From NCBI GenBank assembly GCA_003223245.1, contig QHYI01000157.1, forward strand, positions 1 through 61,352: DNA of 61,352 nt. Reading direction: 5' to 3'. Below, one piece after another: positions 55,268 through 61,352 of the stretch. The stretch's first letter is position 1. Every line of letters starts with the position of its first letter. The notes beneath the pieces are model-generated. The model was not told where the DNA came from. It saw only the letters and a list, made by a program, of their open reading frames with translations, and made no database searches. The DNA is from Acidobacteriota bacterium. Lineage in GTDB: Bacteria; Acidobacteriota; Terriglobia; Acidiferrales; UBA7541. Both the position numbers and the translations under genes were made by a program.

Positions 55268-57601
55268 ATGGAAATGACTACCGGAAGGAATCCACTGGCT
55301 TCCATGCTCCCCGTTACTGAACAAACGTCTCTGCGTGGAAAAACGGATGCCCCCTCGTCGACGCGCATAACGCGCGACAGCGCTAGCGAGGACGACCTCA
55401 CGCAGTTCGTCAAGATTGCCATCGGCACCGGCGGCCACGGGCACACCTACCCAGGTGCCACCGTACCGTTCGGCATGGTGCAGCTCTCACCCGATACCTA
55501 CAACGACGGCTGGGATTGGTGCTCGGGATACCACCATTCCGACAGCTCCATCATGGGTTTCAGCCACACGCACCTGAGCGGCACCGGCGTGGGAGACATG
55601 CTCGATGTCCTGTTAATGCCGCGCACCGGGAAAACGAAGATTGTTCCGGGAACGCGAGAAAAGCCCGAAGAAGGCTATCGTTCCCGTTTCGATCATGCCG
55701 ACGAAGCCGCCGAGCCTGGATATTATTCTGTTCTTCTTCAGGATTACGATATCCGCGCCGAATTAAGCGCCACCGAGCGCGCCGGCATTCACCGTTACAC
55801 CTTTCCGATCAACGACCGGAGTCATTTCATCCTCGACCTTTGTCATTGCTATGGAAACCTCCCCGACAAAGTGCTCTGGGCCGAGTTGAAAGCGAAAAAC
55901 AATGACACCATTTTTGGCGGGCGCAGTACCGCAGGATGGGCACGCGGTCGCGAAATCTATTTCGCGATGAAATTCTCTAAGCCCTTTCGGGAGTTTGAGA
56001 TTTATTCCGATGACAAAAAACTATTCCCCGGGACCAAACAGGCTAAAAGTCAGCACCTCAAATGTGTCATTCGCTACCAAACTTCGCCGGGAGAAATGAT
56101 CCTCGTCAAAACCGGCCTCTCCGGCGTCAGCGCAGAAGCAGCGCTGAAAAATCTCGAAGCCGAAATTCCGGATTGGGATTTTGACCGCGTTCGCCAGGCG
56201 GCTCATCACTCCTGGCAGCGCGAGCTTTCGCGCATCCGCATCGAAACCCCCGATCGCAAACAAAAGGAAATCTTCTATACCGCGCTTTACCACGCGATGC
56301 TGGCCCCCACTTTGTACGACGACGTAGACGGGCAGTATCGCGGCATGGACGGCAAAGTGCATTCATTGCCCGCCGGATTCCATAACTACAGCACTTTCTC
56401 CATGTGGGACACCTATCGCGCAACCCATCCTCTGTACACACTCATTCAAGGCCATCGCGTCCCCGACTTCGTGAATTGCCTCATCCGCATGGCGGAAGAA
56501 AGCCCCGCCGGAATGCCCGTGTGGCCTTTGCAAGCAAAAGAAACAGGCTGCATGACCGGTTATCACTCGGCTGCCGTGATTGCCGAGGCTTGCGCGAAAA
56601 AGTTTCCGCGACTCGATTTGCAGAAGGCTTATCCGCTGATGAAGAAGCGCGCTATGGAGGACGATTATCGCGGCCTGGGATGGTATCGAAAGCTAGGCTA
56701 TATCCCCGCCGACAAAGAAGAAGAATCCGCCAGCAAGACCGTCGAGTATGCTTACGACGATTGGGCCGTTGCTCATGTTGCACAAGCCGTGGGCGCAACG
56801 GATGAAGCAAAGCTGTTGCGCGAGCGCTCCAAAAACTATCGCCATCTTTTCGATTCGAAACAGTGTTTCCTCCGTGCGCGCCTCGAAAATGGAGACTGGG
56901 CGGAGCCATTCGATCCGCGCAGCATGGGCCACTCCAAGCAATGGCGCGACTACACCGAAGCCAACTCCTGGGAAACGACCTTCGGCATCCAGCACGACGT
57001 CAAGGGTTGCATCGAGCTATTCGGCGGGCGGGATAATTTTGTAAAGCGCCTCGACGAGTTGTTCAATCAAAGCTCCGAACTCCCGCCAGACGCTCCGCCG
57101 GACATCGCCGGCATGGTTGGCCAGTACGCGCATGGCAACGAACCCTGCCACCACATCGCTTATCTCTACGCGTACGCCGGAGCTCCTTACAAAACGCAAG
57201 AGCGCGTGCGCTATCTTCTCGAAACAATGTATGACAACCAGCCCGACGGACTCGCCGGCAATGAAGATTGCGGCCAGATGTCCGCCTGGTATGTCATCAG
57301 CGCACTGGGCTTTTACCCGGTGGATCCGGTGAGCGGGAACTACGTTTTTGGCGCACCACTGTTCGATCGCGCAGAAATAAAATTGCACGACGGCAGAAAG
57401 CTAATCGTCGAGGCAAAACGTAAATCTCCCGACGACAAGTACATTCAGGCCATCCTTTTCAACGGCCGGCCGCATTCAAAAGCTTGGTTCTCTCACGCGG
57501 CCCTAGCAAACGGCGCAAGGATCGTCTTCGAAATGGGCAGCCAGCGCAACACGAAGTTCGGCAGCGAAGAAGGCGCCGCGCCACCTTCGTTGAGCGCTTG
57601 A
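55268..57601 (+). CDS. GH92-family alpha-mannosidase
   Basis: 777 residues starting directly after the GH127 stop. Family phrases are clear: IGTGGHGHTYPGATVPFGMV, SGYHHSDSSIMGFSHTHLSG, TFSMWDTYRATHPLYTLI, HGNEPCHHIAYLYAYAG and GNEDCGQMSAWYVISALGFY. GH92 enzymes are calcium-dependent exo-alpha-mannosidases; the catalytic acid sits in the HGNEP segment and the base in the GNEDCGQMS segment. No obvious signal peptide is seen, so it may be cytoplasmic or exported otherwise. It would act on alpha-mannosides, possibly together with GH127. Confidence 0.88.
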   Translation: MEMTTGRNPLASMLPVTEQTSLRGKTDAPSSTRITRDSASEDDLTQFVKIAIGTGGHGHTYPGATVPFGMVQLSPDTYNDGWDWCSGYHHSDSSIMGFSHTHLSGTGVGDMLDVLLMPRTGKTKIVPGTREKPEEGYRSRFDHADEAAEPGYYSVLLQDYDIRAELSATERAGIHRYTFPINDRSHFILDLCHCYGNLPDKVLWAELKAKNNDTIFGGRSTAGWARGREIYFAMKFSKPFREFEIYSDDKKLFPGTKQAKSQHLKCVIRYQTSPGEMILVKTGLSGVSAEAALKNLEAEIPDWDFDRVRQAAHHSWQRELSRIRIETPDRKQKEIFYTALYHAMLAPTLYDDVDGQYRGMDGKVHSLPAGFHNYSTFSMWDTYRATHPLYTLIQGHRVPDFVNCLIRMAEESPAGMPVWPLQAKETGCMTGYHSAAVIAEACAKKFPRLDLQKAYPLMKKRAMEDDYRGLGWYRKLGYIPADKEEESASKTVEYAYDDWAVAHVAQAVGATDEAKLLRERSKNYRHLFDSKQCFLRARLENGDWAEPFDPRSMGHSKQWRDYTEANSWETTFGIQHDVKGCIELFGGRDNFVKRLDELFNQSSELPPDAPPDIAGMVGQYAHGNEPCHHIAYLYAYAGAPYKTQERVRYLLETMYDNQPDGLAGNEDCGQMSAWYVISALGFYPVDPVSGNYVFGAPLFDRAEIKLHDGRKLIVEAKRKSPDDKYIQAILFNGRPHSKAWFSHAALANGARIVFEMGSQRNTKFGSEEGAAPPSLSA

Positions 57602-57964
57602 TCAAAAGCCCCGGTCAAAAAATAAAATTCCGAAAAGAATTTTGACCAATCAGGGGTTCTAGCCCTCCTCGCAAATCTCGACCCAGTACTAGTAATCGAA
57701 TAATTTCCTCGATCCCTAACGAATTTTCAGGGTCGTGGCCGAATCCTTCTACTTTTGGCCGCACAGGAGAACTCTCTTGTGTTGACCCAGGACACCGGGT
57801 TCGCCGATTATCTCTGCGTACATAGCGGAGTACCGAACAGTTTTCCAGCCTGTTTTGCCAGCCCAGAGAAATTCAGAAGGTAGCGGAGCGCTGAGAATGA
57901 ATTCTGCCAAGGCTAGCTGCCAACGGCGCAAATCAAGACGTTTCAACGAAATGGGGTTCTAGAC
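57602..57964. other. Intergenic region before the B2 gene, with hairpin and mini-ORFs
   Basis: About 360 bp. A hairpin AAAATTC-CGAAAA-GAATTTT (57624-57643), overlapping a longer GGTCAAAA/TTTTGACC pairing (57613-57647), follows the GH92 stop and may end that transcript. Two mini-ORFs have ribosome sites: 57779-57883 (34 residues, GTG, AGGAGA 8 bp upstream) and 57897-57962 (21 residues, ATG, GGAG upstream), the latter ending 2 bp before the B2 start. Neither has a lasso-type core. GGGGTTCTAG occurs at 57653 and 57953, exactly 300 bp apart. Confidence 0.4.
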
Positions 57965-58339
57965 ATGTCGTTTCTGGTTTTGCGGGCATACCTGAAATTG
58001 ATCCAGTTCGATCTCCTTATGGCGCGCAAGAATTTTGCGGCCCTTTATAGCAAGGTTCGCGAATACCCACGCGGCAAGCAGGTTCCATCGCCAGACGCAG
58101 CCGACAAAATCTGCGCTGCCGTGGACATGGCTTGTATCTGGTACTGGAAAGAGGTGCAGTGTTTGCAGCGTTCCGCTGCAGCAACGTGTCTCCTGAAAAA
58201 GTACGGCGTACCGGCGCAAATGGTGATCGGCGCGCAGCAAATGCCCTTCAAAGCTCATGCCTGGGTCGAAGTGAACGGCCGCGTCGTTAATGACAAACCC
58301 TACGTGCCGCAAATGTATGCGGTTCTCGATCGGTGCTAG
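57965..58339 (+). CDS. Lasso-peptide B2-type transglutaminase-like leader peptidase
   Basis: 124 residues, matching the small transglutaminase-like family (PF13471) of lasso B2 proteases. The Cys-His-Asp triad is visible as C66 in VQCLQRSAAATCLLKKYG, H98 in KAHAWVEVNGRVVND and D110 at its end. The Cys-helix motif (C-L-x-R-S/A) and the HAWVE phrase are diagnostic. In lasso pathways B2, helped by the PqqD-like B1, removes the leader peptide and the C protein closes the ring. The gene lies 43 bp before the first cyclase gene. The stand-alone form implies use of the separate PqqD-like protein 8 kb away. Confidence 0.9.
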   Translation: MSFLVLRAYLKLIQFDLLMARKNFAALYSKVREYPRGKQVPSPDAADKICAAVDMACIWYWKEVQCLQRSAAATCLLKKYGVPAQMVIGAQQMPFKAHAWVEVNGRVVNDKPYVPQMYAVLDRC

Positions 58340-58382
58340 ACATCAGCAAAAACCCTCAACGAATAAGCCAGGGAGCCAGAGC

Positions 58383-60320
58383 ATGAGCGTTCAGTTCGGA
58401 CGATGGAATTTTGAAGGTGAGCCGGTCGCGCCGGAATACATCGAGCGGGTCAATGCTGCTCTTGCTCCGTACGGGCCCGACGGCAAGCAAAGGCATTCGA
58501 AGGATGGCTTGACCATCCTTTTCCACGCCTTCCACACCACAAAAGAATCTCGCCGCGAAGTGCAGCCTCGCATTCTGCCTTCCGGTGCAGTTATCACTTG
58601 GGACGGTCGGCTGGACAATCGCACAGACTTAGTCAGCCAACTAGGCGATTTTGTGAGCGCCGACTCGGCCGACGTTGCTATTGTCGCCGCCGCTTACAAC
58701 CGATGGGGCCAGGATTGTTTCGGAAAACTCATGGGCGACTGGGCCGTTTCTATCTGGACTCCTGGTTCTCGCACGCTGCTCCTCGCCAAAGATCCCATCG
58801 GCACCAAGCATCTCTACTACTGGCTCGACGACAGACAAATTACCTGGAGCACGGTTCTTGATCCGATCGTCCGTTTTGCAGGAAAGAATTTCTCTCTGAA
58901 CAAAGAATACATCGCCGGCTGGTTGTCCAACTCGCCTGCCGTACATCTGACGCCGTGCGAGGAAATTCATTCCCTTCCTCCCGCCACCTGCGCGCTTGTG
59001 CGGCCCGGAAAGTGCACGCTCGCCAAGTATTGGGATTTTGACCCCGCAAAAAGAATCCGCTACAGAACAGACGCCGAATACGAAGCGCACTTCCGCAGCC
59101 TCTTCACGCAAGCCGTCGAGCGCAAGCTTCGTTCCGACGCTCCGGTTCTTTCCGAACTAAGCGGGGGCCGCGACTCTTCTTCCATCGTTTGCATGGCCGA
59201 TATCGTAATCGCTCGAGGCCAGGCCGAATGTCCGCGCCTCGACACGATTTCCTACTATGACGATTCGGAACCCTCCTGGAACGAACGCCCCTATTTCACG
59301 AAAGTCGAAGAAAAGCGCGGCCGCACGGGCTGGCACATTAACGTCAATCCCACCAAACCCCGGGAGCCAAACGACGGCCCGGCGATGCAATCCCCTGCTC
59401 AAGCTTTCGGCAATCGCTTTGTGCCAACTCCAGGCTACGACGGCCGCACTTCCCCTGAGGTGGCGAAATGCTTGAGCGCACAAGGAAACCACGTCTTGCT
59501 TTGCGGGATTGGCGGCGACGAGGTGATGGGTGGAGTACCTACGCCCGCACCGGAGCTTGAAGATCTCATCGCCAGGGCCAAGTTGCGTGAACTGGCTCAC
59601 AAGTTAAAGCTGTGGGCCTTGGAGCTGAGAAAGCCGTGGATTCATTTGTTCTGGGAAGCGTTCAGGGAGTTCCTTCCGCTTTCGCTCGCGGGGATTCCGG
59701 AACATAGCCGGCCTGCTCGGTGGCTGCAATCCAGCTTTGTGAAACGTTATCGCGCCGCGCTGACCGGCTATCCTTCGCGGACAAAACTCTTCGGCGCTCT
59801 CCCCACTTTCCAAGCGTATTTGGCTACCCTCAACGTCTTGCAGAAACAACTGGCGCGCACCGCGCTGCCTTTCCAACCCACCTACGACAAGCGTTATCCC
59901 TTCCTTGACCGCGATCTTTTGGAATTCCTGTTTGCCATTCCCCGGGAGCAACTGGTTCGCCCGGGCCAGCGCCGCTCCCTCATGCGCCGTGCCCTTGCGG
60001 GCATCGTTCCGGACGAGATTCTGAATAGAAAGACCAAAGCGTTCGTTGCGCGCCGGCCTCTGGCAGCGATTGCCGAAGATTCTACGGATTTCACGGCGAG
60101 TACGCAGAACATGCTGAGTGCTTCTCTGGGAATCGTCGATTCCCAGCGCCTTCTTGACACCCTGCAAAGGGCGCGCCGTGGCGAAGAGATCCAAACCGTC
60201 ACGGTTCGCTCTACGATGTGCCTGGAAGGGTGGCTCAAAGACCTCTTCACTTTAGGCTGCTTCGACTTCGGCGCGATCCCGAAGCCTCTCATGCCTCTCG
60301 GCGAACCTGTACGGAGTTAA
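58383..60320 (+). CDS. Asparagine-synthetase-like lasso cyclase (C protein), first copy
   Basis: 645 residues from the ATG at 58383 with AGGGAG upstream; the frame is open to 58290, overlapping B2, but that start is not supported. The N-terminal glutaminase-like domain begins MSVQFGRWNFEG and lacks the catalytic Cys2 of true asparagine synthetases. The remaining fold is retained (WDGRLDNRTDL, WAVSIWTPGSRTLLLAKDP). The ATP-binding PP-loop is S260-GGRDSS in LSELSGGRDSSSIVC, and a second synthetase motif is HVLLCGIGGDEVMGGV. Family role: adenylation of an Asp/Glu side chain and isopeptide ring closure onto the core N-terminus. Confidence 0.88.
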   Translation: MSVQFGRWNFEGEPVAPEYIERVNAALAPYGPDGKQRHSKDGLTILFHAFHTTKESRREVQPRILPSGAVITWDGRLDNRTDLVSQLGDFVSADSADVAIVAAAYNRWGQDCFGKLMGDWAVSIWTPGSRTLLLAKDPIGTKHLYYWLDDRQITWSTVLDPIVRFAGKNFSLNKEYIAGWLSNSPAVHLTPCEEIHSLPPATCALVRPGKCTLAKYWDFDPAKRIRYRTDAEYEAHFRSLFTQAVERKLRSDAPVLSELSGGRDSSSIVCMADIVIARGQAECPRLDTISYYDDSEPSWNERPYFTKVEEKRGRTGWHINVNPTKPREPNDGPAMQSPAQAFGNRFVPTPGYDGRTSPEVAKCLSAQGNHVLLCGIGGDEVMGGVPTPAPELEDLIARAKLRELAHKLKLWALELRKPWIHLFWEAFREFLPLSLAGIPEHSRPARWLQSSFVKRYRAALTGYPSRTKLFGALPTFQAYLATLNVLQKQLARTALPFQPTYDKRYPFLDRDLLEFLFAIPREQLVRPGQRRSLMRRALAGIVPDEILNRKTKAFVARRPLAAIAEDSTDFTASTQNMLSASLGIVDSQRLLDTLQRARRGEEIQTVTVRSTMCLEGWLKDLFTLGCFDFGAIPKPLMPLGEPVRS

Positions 60321-60366
60321 CCAACAGCACGCGAATCAGGAAGCAAACGGAGAGAAGGATTCAAAA

Positions 60367-61352
60367 ATGAGTGCGCAGTTTGGAAAATGGAATTTTGATG
60401 GTCGGCCAGTTCTGCCGGAGTACCTCGAGAAAGTCGGGGCGACTCTCGCTCCTTACGGCCCGGACAGCAGCGGTAGCTACTCCAAGCCGGGCCTGACCAT
60501 GCTCTATCGAGGTTTCCATACCACAAAGGAATCCCATCTTGAAAAGCAGCCTTATATTTCGCCGTCAGGCGCCGCGCTCAGCTGGGACGGGCGTTTGGAC
60601 AACCGCAGAGATCTCATCGCCAAGCTCTACCGTTCGGTGAGTCCCAATCCCACGGACGTGGAAATCGTCGCCGCTGCCTACGAAAAATGGGGAGAAGGCT
60701 GCCTCGCTAACCTAGTTGGCGATTGGGCCTTGAGTATTTGGAGCCCTGCCGACCGCTCCCTCTTGCTCGCCAAAGATCCTATCGGCGCCAAGCATCTCTA
60801 CTACTCTTTCGACAACCAGCAAGTTGCTTGGAGCACGCTCCTCGATCCCCTGGTTCTTTTCGCCGGCAAGACTTTCGAAATCTGCCAAGAGTACGTCGCG
60901 GGCTGGTTTGCCTTCAACGCTTCCGCCTACCTCACTCCTTACGTGGGCATTCATACGGTTCCGCCCTCCTCATCGGTTCGCCTCCGGCCTGGCAAGCATG
61001 GCGTAAATCATATTGTTAGCAAGTACTGGGATTTCGATCCCTCCAAGAAAATCCGCTATCGCACCGATGTGGAGTTCGCTCAGCATTTCCGCGCTCTTCT
61101 TGCCGCTGCTGTCCGCCGCAGACTGCGCTCCGATCGCCCCGTTCTTGCGGAACTCAGCGGCGGCCTGGATTCCTCTTCTATCGTCTGCACCGCCGACACC
61201 GTTCTGGCGCGCGGCGAAGCCGAGTGCCCTCGCCTCGACACCATTTCCTGGTATGACGATTCCTACGATCACCTGGAACCGCAATCGAACGAACTCCACT
61301 GGATTGCCAAAGTCGAAGAAAAGCGCGGCCGCGCCGGCTGCCACATCAATCT
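60367..61352 (+). CDS. Asparagine-synthetase-like lasso cyclase, second copy (cut by window end)
   Basis: The frame starts at an ATG preceded by AGAAGGA and is open through the last base, giving 328 codons; the C-terminal half lies outside. It begins MSAQFGKWNFDG, again without Cys2, and keeps SWDGRLDNRRDLIAKL, WALSIWSPADRSLLLAKDP and the PP-loop S264-GGLDSS in LAELSGGLDSSSIVC. It is clearly a tandem duplicate of the previous gene (similar spacing of every motif). Two cyclases may handle two precursors or work as a heteromer. Confidence 0.85.
   Translation, partial: MSAQFGKWNFDGRPVLPEYLEKVGATLAPYGPDSSGSYSKPGLTMLYRGFHTTKESHLEKQPYISPSGAALSWDGRLDNRRDLIAKLYRSVSPNPTDVEIVAAAYEKWGEGCLANLVGDWALSIWSPADRSLLLAKDPIGAKHLYYSFDNQQVAWSTLLDPLVLFAGKTFEICQEYVAGWFAFNASAYLTPYVGIHTVPPSSSVRLRPGKHGVNHIVSKYWDFDPSKKIRYRTDVEFAQHFRALLAAAVRRRLRSDRPVLAELSGGLDSSSIVCTADTVLARGEAECPRLDTISWYDDSYDHLEPQSNELHWIAKVEEKRGRAGCHIN

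Overview
The window looks like a chromosomal segment of an Acidobacteriota bacterium (Solibacter/Koribacter-like). This rests on gene families: Oar-like TonB-dependent receptors with a carboxypeptidase-regulatory-like N-terminus, a TPR plus CRTAC1/ASPIC-UnbV pair, long MacB/FtsX 'ADOP-type' duplicated permeases, and a PadR gene overlapping such a permease. No tRNA, rRNA, CRISPR array, transposase or phage gene was recognised.

Layout. (1) 1-5522: the end of a TonB-dependent receptor, then a coupled TPR protein and a CRTAC1 FG-GAP/ASPIC protein. (2) 5870-11014: a glucan-utilisation locus with a GH144-like lipoprotein, a GH3 beta-glucosidase and a divergent LacI regulator. (3) 11060-17474 (minus): a tightly coupled four-gene operon with a glycoside-hydrolase/GT2 membrane fusion, an ABC exporter and two aminoglycoside-phosphotransferase-fold proteins. 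One of the two has lost the catalytic Asp. (4) 17693-21751: an Oar-like receptor, a PilZ protein and a LuxR-type regulator. A GC-rich multi-hairpin intergenic segment follows. (5) 22255-40335 (minus): an efflux-type operon reading HlyD-like adaptor, permease, permease, ATPase, permease, ATPase, permease, broken permease, NtrC-family response regulator, histidine kinase. A good sigma-54 promoter match and an upstream dyad precede the adaptor gene, which fits activation by the operon's own sigma-54 activator. (6) 40672-43765: a PadR operator, padR and an ADOP-type permease. (7) 44191-61352: an accessory cluster that I read as a lasso-peptide-like RiPP cluster decorated with sugar genes.

The RiPP cluster holds two stand-alone AraC HTH proteins, an ABC exporter, a PqqD/RRE protein (B1), a transglutaminase-like leader peptidase (B2), two tandem asparagine-synthetase-like cyclases (C, the second cut by the window end), four glycosyltransferases, a GH127 and a GH92 glycosidase. 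One glycosyltransferase ends in a domain that looks PqqD-like. No precursor can be assigned with confidence. The best candidate is a 43-residue ORF just before the exporter gene (45510-45641), with weaker candidates at 49812-50000 (minus) and 57779-57883. The inferred product is a glycosylated, possibly lasso-type, peptide, or a related RiPP whose substrate lies beyond the window. That product is inference; the gene content is visible in the sequence.
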